Positions 1 through 6,872 of a stretch of DNA of 13,378 nucleotides are shown piece after piece. The notes under the pieces were generated by a model. The model was given only the letters and a program-made list of their open reading frames with translations, searched no databases and had not been told where the DNA came from. Position 1 is the stretch's first letter. Every line of letters starts with the position of its first letter. This DNA comes from Bdellovibrionales bacterium (GTDB taxonomy: Bacteria > Bdellovibrionota > UBA1018), in the NCBI GenBank assembly GCA_018968995.1, contig JAGWZD010000027.1, forward strand, positions 1 through 13,378, read 5' to 3'. Position numbers and translations under genes: made by a program.

Positions 1-73
1 TTCATCTCCAAAAAATAAGGTGGGCCCCAGAGGGGCTTTACTGACTTATCTCACCCGCGAAGGTGTGATGGAG
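1..73 (-). other. Spacer downstream of fabG, with hairpins and a possible ribosome binding site
   Basis: Read on the minus strand, this segment follows the fabG stop codon. It contains two small hairpins, CACC/GGTG (52-55 with 62-65) and GCCCC/GGGGC (24-28 with 32-36, loop of three). A run of six T follows at 15-10, and then GGAG at 9-6. The second hairpin plus T run could be a weak terminator or pause. The GGAG at the very edge could be the ribosome binding site of the next gene, which in this conserved cluster is usually acpP. The ATG directly after GGAG is too close to be a good start, so no gene is called. Confidence 0.4.
24..36 (-). terminator. Weak hairpin/T-run terminator candidate after fabG
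   Basis: A GCCCC-TCT-GGGGC hairpin (minus strand) is followed, eight bases after the stem, by a run of six T. The stem is short and the T run is displaced, so this may only reduce readthrough from fabG into the following gene. Differential expression of acpP relative to the fab genes is common, which would fit partial termination here. Confidence 0.3.
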
Positions 74-826
74 TCAGATATACAGTCCGCCGTTCACTCC
101 GATCACTTGTCCGGTGATGTAGCGGCTTGCCGAAGAAGCAAGAAACGCGACAACGTTTGCCACGTCCTCTGGTTCTGCGACAAATCCCAGCGGAATGTTG
201 CGTAGCATTACTTCTTTTTGGGCCTCCGTCAAGTCCTGAGTCATCTCTGTGGCGATGAATCCTGGAGTGAGGACATTGGCCCTAACTCCACGACTTCCCA
301 GCTCTTTTGCCACGCTCTTCGTGAAGCCAATGAGGCCCGCCTTGGCGGCGGAATAGGCGCTCTGGCCCGCGTTCCCCATTTCGCCAATAACCGAAGAGAT
401 CTGAATAATGCTGCCGGCACGCGCGCGCATCATGCCCCTGCTGACGGCCCGCGTGCAGTAGATGGCGCCTTTGAGATCAATATCGAGGGTCTTGTCTAGA
501 TCTTCGTCTTTGAGGCGCGCGAGGAGACCATCAATAGTGATCCCGGCGTTATTGACCAGAACAGACACAGGGACTCCGTAGGCCTTGGTGACTCGTTCGA
601 TGGCCTCGTCGACGGCTTGTGATGAGGCAACATTAAAACCGCAGAGCTCTGCGCTTCCTCCAGCCGTAATAATGGAATCCACCACTTTTTGGGCCTTTTC
701 CTGGCTTGAGGCAAAGTTCACCAGAACATGGAAGCCCTCAGAAGCAAGCTTTCTGGCGATCGATGCGCCTATTCCCCGAGAGGCTCCTGTGACCAATGCG
801 AGGTGTTTTTTGTTGGGTTCTGACAT
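74..826 (-). CDS. fabG: 3-oxoacyl-[acyl-carrier-protein] reductase FabG
   Basis: This 250-residue short-chain dehydrogenase reduces 3-oxoacyl-ACP to 3-hydroxyacyl-ACP with NADPH in the cytosolic fatty acid elongation cycle. The cofactor motif TGASRGIG is at residues 13-20, NNAG at 92-95, catalytic Ser145, Tyr158 and Lys162 (YSAAK), and the C-terminal TGQVIGVNGG is typical. Length matches the family. The fourth residue of the usual Asn-Ser-Tyr-Lys tetrad appears as Asp117 (in LDIDLKG), an unusual change. The start is set by AAAGGAG at 840-834, eight bases before ATG, which overlaps the fabD stop codon; 12 bases separate the genes. Adjacency to fabD and fabH makes FabG the clear assignment over other short-chain dehydrogenases. 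Confidence 0.95.
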   Translation of the reverse strand: MSEPNKKHLALVTGASRGIGASIARKLASEGFHVLVNFASSQEKAQKVVDSIITAGGSAELCGFNVASSQAVDEAIERVTKAYGVPVSVLVNNAGITIDGLLARLKDEDLDKTLDIDLKGAIYCTRAVSRGMMRARAGSIIQISSVIGEMGNAGQSAYSAAKAGLIGFTKSVAKELGSRGVRANVLTPGFIATEMTQDLTEAQKEVMLRNIPLGFVAEPEDVANVVAFLASSASRYITGQVIGVNGGLYI

Positions 827-838
827 GTGTTGGCTCCT

Positions 839-1870
839 TTAGGGTTTCCAGGCGGACTGAAGGTTTGTCAGGCCTCCGAGGTCTCCTAATGTGTGAACGG
901 TGCAGGGCTTAGATAGAGCTTGGCTGATTCGTTTCGCTAGCCCCTGAAGGACTTTGCCGGGCCCAAATTCCACTCCAACACCAAAGTCCGATTCCAGCAT
1001 CGCTGCCATGGACTGTTTCCAGAGAACGGGGTGGTCTACCTGTTCAATAAGAAGGTCTAAGATCACTCCCGACTCTTGAGTCATTCGTCCTGTTCGGTTG
1101 GGAACATAGGGGCATTTAAGCTGAGCGGGGCGCGCTTGCGCTGAGGAATCAGCAAAAATCTCAGCCATTCTCTTTCGCGCGGGTTCCATGAGTCGGCAAT
1201 GGAAAGGGGCGCTGACATTTAACGGGATGGCTTTTCCACCACTGAACTCAGGATCCGTTTTTATGAGAGATATGGCCTCACTCACAGCATCGCTTGAGCC
1301 AGCGATCACAATTTGTCCTGGGGCATTGAAGTTCGCAGGCTGAACAATAGCCTCTACTGAGACTGAATCCTCGGAGTCGTTTCGCCGTCCGCGCTTGAGT
1401 TTCGATGATGCAGTGGCCTTCTCACAAAGAGCATCAATCCAGGAATCGCCACCCATCACGGCAGCCATCGCGCCTTCGCCTGCGGGTACAGCCCGTTGCA
1501 TCGACGCTCCTCGTTCACGTACCCACTGTACAGCTGTCGGTAGCGAAAGAGCTCCCGCAGCCACTAGCGCGGAGTACTCGCCTAAAGAGTGCCCGGCGAC
1601 CACTGACGGAAAGAAGCCAGTCTCTGATTGAGCGACTCGAAAGGCAGCAATCGATACTGTGACCAACGCGGGCTGAGTGTTTTCAGTCAGAGTTAGCTCG
1701 CTTTCAGGTCCATCAAAACAGAGCTTTTTCAGGTCCTTTTTTATGGAGTCTGAGGCCTCCTCAAAGGTCTGGCGAACCACCGGGAAGTTTTCGTAAAGCT
1801 CTTTTCCCATTCCCACGCTTTGGGCTCCTTGCCCTGGAAAAAGAGCCATCCATTGGTTTTTGTGTGTCAT
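839..1870 (-). CDS. fabD: Malonyl-CoA:ACP transacylase FabD
   Basis: FabD transfers malonyl from CoA to acyl carrier protein, supplying the extender for fatty acid synthesis. With the start chosen here the protein has 343 residues, somewhat longer than the usual 310. FPGQGAQ is at 11-17, the nucleophile Ser95 lies in GHSLGEY (93-99), a conserved Arg is at 120 and the catalytic His224 in APFHC. Extra length comes partly from a charged, low-complexity segment at about 151-172 (SSKLKRGRRNDSEDS core) before the conserved QPANFNAPGQ. The start is ATG at 1870, preceded by GGGAG with about five bases spacing, 19 bases after the fabH stop. An in-frame ATG further upstream at 1939 would lie inside fabH and adds non-family residues, so it was not used. 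Confidence 0.93.
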   Translation of the reverse strand: MTHKNQWMALFPGQGAQSVGMGKELYENFPVVRQTFEEASDSIKKDLKKLCFDGPESELTLTENTQPALVTVSIAAFRVAQSETGFFPSVVAGHSLGEYSALVAAGALSLPTAVQWVRERGASMQRAVPAGEGAMAAVMGGDSWIDALCEKATASSKLKRGRRNDSEDSVSVEAIVQPANFNAPGQIVIAGSSDAVSEAISLIKTDPEFSGGKAIPLNVSAPFHCRLMEPARKRMAEIFADSSAQARPAQLKCPYVPNRTGRMTQESGVILDLLIEQVDHPVLWKQSMAAMLESDFGVGVEFGPGKVLQGLAKRISQALSKPCTVHTLGDLGGLTNLQSAWKP

Positions 1871-1889
1871 AAACTCTCCCATTAAGTTC

Positions 1890-2900
1890 TTACCACCGGA
1901 GGCAGACTGAACCGTAGGTGAGACCTGCTCCAAAGACATCCATCACCAAAAGGTGTCCCTTCTTAATGCGGCCGTCGCGAACAGCCTCGTCCAGCATGGT
2001 GGGAATCGTTGCCGCAGAGGTGTTTCCGTAGCGCTCAATATTCACGAGCGTTTTACTCATCGGGAAGTCGAGTCGATTCGCCACGGCTTCTATGATTCGT
2101 AGATTAGCCTGATGCGGGATGAACCAGTCGAGATCGGATATTTTAAAGCCATTGGAATCGAGAGCCTCGGTCGCATAATCTGCTAAAGTTTTTACAGCGA
2201 CCTTAAAGACTTCGCGGCCTTTCAGAGTAATTTTATGGCCGGCACTTTCAATAACCTCCGCAGTCACAGGCTGCTTTGATCCACCAGCAGGACAGATGAT
2301 GAGATCAGTAAATTGACCGTCAGCGCCGAGGTGGCTGGAGTAGATTCGAGAAGGATTTTCGTAATCGGTTCGTTCAATGACGACAGCGCCAGCGCCATCG
2401 CCAAACAAAATACAGCTGCCACGGTCCTGCCAGTTGACATACGAGCTCAGGACTTCGGCTCCGATGACTAGAACGCATTTTTTCTGGCCCGCGCGTACGA
2501 ACATGTCGGCGGTAGTGAGCGCATAGAGAAAGCCCGAACAAGCGGCATTCACATCCATTACCCCAGCGTTCTTTGCACCTAACAGATGCTGTAGATAGCT
2601 CGACGCGGAGGGAACCAATGTGTCGGGCGTGCAGGTCGCATACACAATCAGGTCTACGTCGGCAGCGGTCTTTCCGGCCATGTCGAGGGCCATGAGCGAT
2701 GCGCGAGCGCTCATGGCCGAATTCGTCTCGTGAGGATCGCCTGGCGCTGCGATTCTCCGCTCGCGGATTCCGGTGCGTTCTAGAATCCATTCATTGTTCG
2801 TGTCCACGAGTTTAGAGATCTCGTCATTGGACATAATCTTTTTTGGAAAGACAGAACCTGTTCCAGTAATGCGACTTGAGTACAGCGAGGTTTTTTTCAT
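1890..2900 (-). CDS. fabH: 3-oxoacyl-ACP synthase III FabH
   Basis: This 336-residue thiolase-fold enzyme condenses an acyl-CoA (classically acetyl-CoA) with malonyl-ACP to start fatty acid chains in the cytosol. The Cys-His-Asn triad is intact: Cys121 in NAACSGFLYAL, His263 in IPHQANLRI and Asn293 in YGNTSAA. The N-terminal ITGTGSVFP and the ERTGIRERR segment (41-49) are typical, as is the C-terminal DVFGAGLTYGS. Primer specificity, acetyl or branched, cannot be read from the sequence. An AGGAG overlaps the plsX TAG stop and lies about twelve bases before ATG; the two genes are 15 bases apart. Position between plsX and fabD is the common bacterial order. Confidence 0.95.
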   Translation of the reverse strand: MKKTSLYSSRITGTGSVFPKKIMSNDEISKLVDTNNEWILERTGIRERRIAAPGDPHETNSAMSARASLMALDMAGKTAADVDLIVYATCTPDTLVPSASSYLQHLLGAKNAGVMDVNAACSGFLYALTTADMFVRAGQKKCVLVIGAEVLSSYVNWQDRGSCILFGDGAGAVVIERTDYENPSRIYSSHLGADGQFTDLIICPAGGSKQPVTAEVIESAGHKITLKGREVFKVAVKTLADYATEALDSNGFKISDLDWFIPHQANLRIIEAVANRLDFPMSKTLVNIERYGNTSAATIPTMLDEAVRDGRIKKGHLLVMDVFGAGLTYGSVCLRW

Positions 2901-2915
2901 CGTCGAACCTATCTC

Positions 2916-3983
2916 CTAGTTTGGAAGATTCTCAAGTAAGGCAGTTTCAAGGCCTTCGACTACTTTCTTCTCAAGCGCCTGGTGAGCACGAATCAAAGCA
3001 CTGCGAATGGCTTTAGGATTGCTACGGCCGTGGCAAATAAAGGCATATCCGGCGACTCCCAGTAATGGTGCTGCTCCATACTCAGCGTAGTCTAGGCGCT
3101 TTTTTAGGCCATGAAAAATAGGTGCTGCTAAAAGAAGCCCCATAGAAGCCATCGGGTTTTTTCTAGCTCCTTCCTTAAGGATCTGAACCACAGCCGATCC
3201 AAGTCCTTCAACGGACTTTAGGACAACGTTCCCCACGAACCCATCGGTGACCACCACATCGACGATGCCTTTAAAAATCTCTTTTCCTTCGGCGTAACCC
3301 TGAAAACGGGCAATTTTGCTGAAATGAGGAAGCGCATCAATCAGGGTAAGCGCTGCACGTGTGAGCTCGTTTCCTTTGCTTCGCTCTTCGCCATTCGAAA
3401 GAATACCGACTTTCGGAAGTCCTGGAGACTGACGGTCGACCTGCGCGTAAAGAGCGCCCATCACAGCAAAATCACGAAGGTGTTCAGGCTTGCAATCCAC
3501 ATTGGCCCCCACGTCAATGACTACGCAGCCATCGGCGCTGAGGGTTGGAAGTGTGACAGCAATGCCTGGTCGCTCAACACCTTTGAGTCGACCCATGTTG
3601 ATCAGCGCCGAGGCCATCATGGCGCCAGAGTGACCCGCACTGATGAATGCGCTTGGGTTTCCTTTTTTCCAGCTTTCGGCGGCTAGTCTGCAGCCCACGT
3701 TGATAGAAGCTTGAGGTTTCTGGCGCAAAGATTTGATCGAGTCATGCATGTCGATCTGGTCGGTCGCCGTTTCCCATCGCACGCCTGATTCAGGGTGATT
3801 CAGAGCGCGCAACAAAGGCGCGAATCGACGCATTTTCAAGAGTCGATCGCAAGCGGTTCTGTCGCCCACCAAAATGAGTTCAGCGCCGCGCTTTTTTAGG
3901 TCTTCCAGGGCAAGAACGGCTCCCTGAAGGATGGACTGAGGAGCCTTATCGCCCCCCATCACATCCAAGATGAGCTGTGCCAT
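2916..3983 (-). CDS. plsX: Phosphate acyltransferase PlsX
   Basis: PlsX converts acyl-ACP plus phosphate to acyl-phosphate, the donor for PlsY in glycerophospholipid synthesis; it is a peripheral membrane enzyme. The 355-residue protein shows DVMGGDKAP (7-15), SAGHSGA (115-121), DVGANVDCKPEHL (157-169), SNGEE (196-200), VTDGFVGNV (245-253) and YGAAPLLGV (302-310), all family hallmarks. Length is normal. The start is six bases after the rpmF stop, and the only purine-rich element, AGGA, directly abuts the ATG, too close for an efficient ribosome binding site. Translation is therefore probably coupled to rpmF (inference). fabH follows 15 bases later. Confidence 0.95.
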   Translation of the reverse strand: MAQLILDVMGGDKAPQSILQGAVLALEDLKKRGAELILVGDRTACDRLLKMRRFAPLLRALNHPESGVRWETATDQIDMHDSIKSLRQKPQASINVGCRLAAESWKKGNPSAFISAGHSGAMMASALINMGRLKGVERPGIAVTLPTLSADGCVVIDVGANVDCKPEHLRDFAVMGALYAQVDRQSPGLPKVGILSNGEERSKGNELTRAALTLIDALPHFSKIARFQGYAEGKEIFKGIVDVVVTDGFVGNVVLKSVEGLGSAVVQILKEGARKNPMASMGLLLAAPIFHGLKKRLDYAEYGAAPLLGVAGYAFICHGRSNPKAIRSALIRAHQALEKKVVEGLETALLENLPN

Positions 3984-3989
3984 TCCTGG

Positions 3990-4196
3990 TTAGTTGGCAG
4001 CCAGTTGGGTCTTCTTGGCCTTGGGTGCTTTTACGGCCTTGCCTGCGTAGTTTCCGCATGCGCAGACGCGATGAGGCCGGGTGGGCTCATTGCAAGCGGG
4101 GCAGGTGACTACCGTTGGAGCAGCCAGCTTGTTGCCAGCTGCAAAACGGCGCATGTTGCGACGGCTTTTTGAAATCTTCTTTTTTGGTGTTGCCAT
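3990..4196 (-). CDS. rpmF: 50S ribosomal protein L32
   Basis: This 68-residue protein of the large ribosomal subunit begins [13 protein letters not shown], the standard L32 opening, and carries the conserved PHRVC segment. It belongs to the zinc-binding type, with Cys32-x2-Cys35 followed by Cys45 and Cys47. The second pair is C-x-C (VCACGNY) where zinc-type L32 normally has C-x2-C-G, one residue more. The C-terminal tail from residue 52 is rich in Lys and Ala and longer than in many L32 proteins. AAGGAG lies six to seven bases before ATG. The gene sits between the DUF177 gene and plsX as in many bacteria, linking ribosome and lipid synthesis genes in one transcript. Confidence 0.95.
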   Translation of the reverse strand: MATPKKKISKSRRNMRRFAAGNKLAAPTVVTCPACNEPTRPHRVCACGNYAGKAVKAPKAKKTQLAAN

Positions 4197-4210
4197 GGTT
4201 TCTCCTTATC

Positions 4211-4256
4211 AAAAAAAAATTAGTTTTTTGAAGCCCCTATACGAAGGTTCTTCAAA
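4211..4256 (-). promoter_or_regulatory. Hairpin plus T9 run between DUF177 gene and rpmF (attenuator candidate)
   Basis: On the minus strand a perfect seven-base inverted repeat, TTTGAAG (4256-4250) and CTTCAAA (4233-4227) with a 16-base loop, overlaps the last codons of the DUF177 gene. It is followed after seven bases, including the stop codon, by nine consecutive T (4219-4211), then the rpmF ribosome binding site. The arrangement resembles an intrinsic terminator or attenuator inside the operon. The stem is AT-rich and not directly joined to the T run, so partial termination or no effect are both possible. Confidence 0.35.
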
Positions 4257-4864
4257 GCTGAAAAAGGACTAGTGGGTTGAATCTTGGAGCATGCGCAGCG
4301 GCCTCGATTCTGGTCCGCGCCGCAATTCGCGCAGATTCCTTTGCATGCCTCATTGCAGAGAGGCTGAAAAGGAATCTGCAGCTGAAGATGCTCAAGTAAT
4401 ACAGTCGATAAATCGATTTCATCTTCTGCGAGATAAGTGATGTCTAGATCTTGATTGGTCTGGCCGTCGCCCGCAAAGTCGTGAGCATGGCGGGCATGTC
4501 CACTCAACTTGCCAGCTACTTTCCCAGTCGCGCGGCCTTGCTTGTCAGTCTCGATATGGGCGATCCCGGCCATTTGAGGATCCCGGCAGTAAAGAGCCGA
4601 GATCGTTGGGGCACACTTCATTCGGTAAGGAGCCGCACATCGACTGCAAATGAGCTGAACCTCGGTGTTCATATTGCCTTGAACCACGACGACCCCGTCG
4701 ACTCGTCGAAGGGTGAGCTGCCCTAGAAGCGGACGACTGGACAATACAGGCTGGCCCTCGAACCGTTCGTCGACCGAACAGACGCAGTCCATGGCCCATT
4801 TGTCCTTATCGGAGAATTGGATTTCAGTACCCAACTCGCTGATTTCGTGAAGAAAAAGTTTCAT
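4220..4864 (-). CDS. DUF177 (YceD) family protein
   Basis: This is the DUF177/YceD protein commonly encoded just before rpmF; in plants and bacteria the family has been linked to large-subunit rRNA accumulation, but the molecular role is not settled. The 214-residue protein begins MKLFLHEISE, has a Cys73-x2-Cys76 pair (LICSRC), and ends with the family's cysteine cluster PLCNEACKGICANCG (168-182) plus a further C-x-C at 190-192, likely metal binding. It is longer than the E. coli protein (173), partly through a Gly/His/Asp-rich segment around 104-138. The start is ATG at 4864 because the family homology begins there; the ribosome binding site is weak. An upstream in-frame GTG at 4933 would fall about at the candidate transcription start. 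Confidence 0.88.
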   Translation of the reverse strand: MKLFLHEISELGTEIQFSDKDKWAMDCVCSVDERFEGQPVLSSRPLLGQLTLRRVDGVVVVQGNMNTEVQLICSRCAAPYRMKCAPTISALYCRDPQMAGIAHIETDKQGRATGKVAGKLSGHARHAHDFAGDGQTNQDLDITYLAEDEIDLSTVLLEHLQLQIPFQPLCNEACKGICANCGADQNRGRCACSKIQPTSPFSALKNLRIGASKN

Positions 4865-4931
4865 TACCCGCTCATCCCAAAGGCCACCGGTCTTGCGAGA
4901 CTTCTCCAAGACGATGGGCCGTGAACGCCGC

Positions 4932-4961
4932 ACCTTAGCCGGAAAGGGATCTCTGCGTCAA
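4932..4961 (-). promoter_or_regulatory. Candidate sigma-70-like promoter for the DUF177-rpmF-plsX-fab operon
   Basis: Immediately after the nagA stop codon the minus strand reads TTGACG (4961-4956), five of six matches to the -35 consensus. After an 18-base spacer comes TAAGGT (4937-4932), three of six matches to the -10 consensus. Transcription would begin near 4925, leaving about 60 bases of leader before the DUF177 ATG at 4864. The strong -35 and its position favour a promoter, but the -10 is poor, so the operon might instead be read through from nagA. Confidence 0.3.
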
Positions 4962-4962
4962 T

Positions 4963-6087
4963 TCAGGATTTTATCCGTTTTGGAGCTCTGGAGCCCGACA
5001 CCGGAAGGGGATGAATGGTTGCGTTTTGCCCCAGTTTATATTCAAAAATGTGGGTTTGCCTCAGCTTCGCTCGCCAGCGCGCCCCCGAAGGAAGCGATTG
5101 CAGCGGCCACTCGCTTAAGCTGTGAATCAGATTTTCAACAAACTCCATGGACCCCAACTGAGACGTTTGACGCCGTCGCTTCCAGTAGCCCTTGAAGGTT
5201 TCAAATAAGGTGCTTCCGCCGCCCGCAAGCGCTCCGTTCTGGGTACGTCCGGCGCCATCGGCCACCCGAACTCGAAGGGGACCGAACGAGCTCCACTGTC
5301 GAGAGTGCGCGGCCGGGACGGCATCCGAAACAAAGCAAACCCCTTTTCTATGAAGCTGAAGGGTCCACTCCACCACGTGGTCGGAGACGTGAGTATTATC
5401 TGGGATGATTTCAACAAACACGTTCGGGGTACCGAGGGCTGCTCCGAGAAGGCCAGGGTTGCGATGATGAAACGGCATGGCATTCCACGCATGAGTCACC
5501 GAGGTCGCCCCGGATTGAATCGTACGAACCGCTAAATCAGCGCTGGCTTGGGAGTGGCCAATGCTGACACAAATTTTTTGCTTCTTAGCCCATTGAAGAA
5601 TTTTTCGAATTTCGGCCCAGTCTGAAGTCTCTGGCGCAATCGTGACCTTTGCGAGAGATCCTCGCGAGAGTTTGTACCAGTGCTTCAAAATGTCGAGACT
5701 GGGACGAATCAGGTTTTCAGCCGGATGCGCCCCACAGCATGCGGTCGAGATAAACGGACCTTCGAGGTGGATACCCAAAGGAAAAGCCTCGCCCTTTTTA
5801 GGGCCAACTTCGTGCTTGTTTTCGATCCAAGTGCCTAAAGTTCCCAGCGCCGCCTCGATCTCAGAATTCGACGCGGAAAGCGTCGTCGGAAGAAATCCGG
5901 CGACCCCCTTGCAGTATAGTTGCTCGGCCAACCGATCGAGCTGCTCCGCTGTGGCCGACATCAGGTCTATTCCAAAAGCTCCGTGAAAATGAAGGTCTAT
6001 TGGACCTAAGGCTCTCCACCGAGATTCCTGAGAAAATCGACCGATAAGTTGCACTTCAGAAGTGGCTTTACTCTTGACCCTGTTCAT
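4963..6087 (-). CDS. nagA: N-acetylglucosamine-6-phosphate deacetylase-like amidohydrolase
   Basis: Members of this family remove acetate from N-acetylglucosamine-6-phosphate, feeding cell-wall sugar into glycolysis or amino-sugar recycling. The 374-residue protein has the amidohydrolase metal and catalytic motifs: His33-x-His35 (DLHFHG), Glu109 in GIHLEGPF, His178 in SIGHS, His199 in VTHAWNAM, an HRNPGLLGAAL segment (208-218) and Asp255 in VSDAVPAA. Only about 29 residues precede HxH, and the usual C-terminal consensus around PARLLG and ADLV is barely visible, so the beta-sandwich domain formed by both ends looks reduced. ATG at 6087 is chosen because the upstream extension to 6159 would overlap the divergent gene and lacks family similarity; its ribosome binding site is weak. 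Substrate is inferred from family. Confidence 0.8.
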   Translation of the reverse strand: MNRVKSKATSEVQLIGRFSQESRWRALGPIDLHFHGAFGIDLMSATAEQLDRLAEQLYCKGVAGFLPTTLSASNSEIEAALGTLGTWIENKHEVGPKKGEAFPLGIHLEGPFISTACCGAHPAENLIRPSLDILKHWYKLSRGSLAKVTIAPETSDWAEIRKILQWAKKQKICVSIGHSQASADLAVRTIQSGATSVTHAWNAMPFHHRNPGLLGAALGTPNVFVEIIPDNTHVSDHVVEWTLQLHRKGVCFVSDAVPAAHSRQWSSFGPLRVRVADGAGRTQNGALAGGGSTLFETFKGYWKRRRQTSQLGSMEFVENLIHSLSEWPLQSLPSGARWRAKLRQTHIFEYKLGQNATIHPLPVSGSRAPKRIKS

Positions 6088-6116
6088 GGCTCGTGGCACC
6101 CACTTGAGCCTAACAT

Positions 6117-6872
6117 ATGGCGAATACTCGTAAAAAGAATCCAGCAAAGGGCCCCTCAAAAAATCCTGCGAAGTCCGGCCCCACTAAGGGTGGGATCAAG
6201 GCAATCTTCTCCGCGATCCGGGGGAAGGCTAAGCCCGCGCCCGCAACGAAAGCTAAGGCAGCCGCGCCTGCTGCCCCGAAAGCCAAGACTAAGGGCAAGG
6301 CACCTCAGGAGAGCAAGTCCGCAAAGCCGGTAGCCCAAAAAGTTATGGGTGCGAAGACTGCCGCAAAGTCACCCCTGAAGGGTCAATCTAAAACGAGCAC
6401 GAGCGCAGCAGTGGTGTCAGCAGTGAAGGGCAAGGCCATCGGCGCCAAGAATTCCGCAGCGGTTGCAGCTGCAGCAGCGGTTCAAAAAGTGACGGCCCGA
6501 CTTTCAGGGCGTGGCTCGATTGATCCGAGTGCAGAGTCTGTTTGTCGTGAGGTGGCCTGCGAGGGGCTTGGTACCACCGCCGGTTATTGCCGCCTTCATT
6601 ACATCAAAAATTGGCGAAAAATTAAGCGTAAGGAAGTGATCCTTCGCGAAGGGAAGCTCAACGTTTACATCGAAGAGTTAGTCGCAAAGTATCCAGAAAA
6701 GTACCTTGAAGCGATTCGCAATGATCTCGCAAACGACAAAGAGTTTGCGAAAGTGATTCGCGATCTAGATTTAGACGAGAGTATTGATGATTTCGAAGGC
6801 GAAGGTGGCGACGGTGATGTGGTGATCGACACCATCAAGCGCGACTTCGACGACGATACAGAGGCTTTTTAG
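6117..6872 (+). CDS. Unrecognised protein: Lys/Ala-rich basic tail, Cys3-His zinc knuckle, acidic C-terminus
   Basis: I cannot name a function. Residues 1-130 form a low-complexity tail with 26 lysines and a single acidic residue (Glu65), rich in Ala, Pro and Lys-Ala repeats, resembling histone-H1-like bacterial tails. Residues 143-161 read C-x4-C-x9-C-x2-H followed by Tyr, a likely zinc knuckle. A charged, probably helical stretch follows (KNWRKIKRKEVI, then KLNVYIEELVAKYPEKY). The last 51 residues hold 19 Asp/Glu, including DFDDD near the end. Nucleic acid binding is an inference from charge and zinc motif. A stop codon lies two codons before ATG, fixing the start; no good ribosome binding site is visible. 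It is divergent from nagA, with 29 bases between the starts, and convergent with the next gene. Confidence 0.8.
   Translation: MANTRKKNPAKGPSKNPAKSGPTKGGIKAIFSAIRGKAKPAPATKAKAAAPAAPKAKTKGKAPQESKSAKPVAQKVMGAKTAAKSPLKGQSKTSTSAAVVSAVKGKAIGAKNSAAVAAAAAVQKVTARLSGRGSIDPSAESVCREVACEGLGTTAGYCRLHYIKNWRKIKRKEVILREGKLNVYIEELVAKYPEKYLEAIRNDLANDKEFAKVIRDLDLDESIDDFEGEGGDGDVVIDTIKRDFDDDTEAF

Noticed and set aside
1871..1939. Longer FabD start at an upstream in-frame ATG
   Set aside because: It lies inside fabH, adds residues without family similarity, and a well placed GGGAG precedes the ATG at 1870.
2374..2790. 138-codon open frame inside fabH on the same strand
   Set aside because: Arg/Ser/His-rich composition typical of a shadow frame over a conserved gene; no ribosome binding site of its own.
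4865..4933. GTG start for the DUF177 gene
   Set aside because: Family similarity begins at the ATG at 4864, and the candidate promoter would start transcription downstream of the GTG.
6104..6116. TAACAT as a -10 element for the basic-tail gene
   Set aside because: It ends directly at the ATG, so transcription would start inside the coding region.
6088..6159. Longer start for the NagA-like gene
   Set aside because: It would overlap the divergent gene and the extra residues do not look like a NagA N-terminus.
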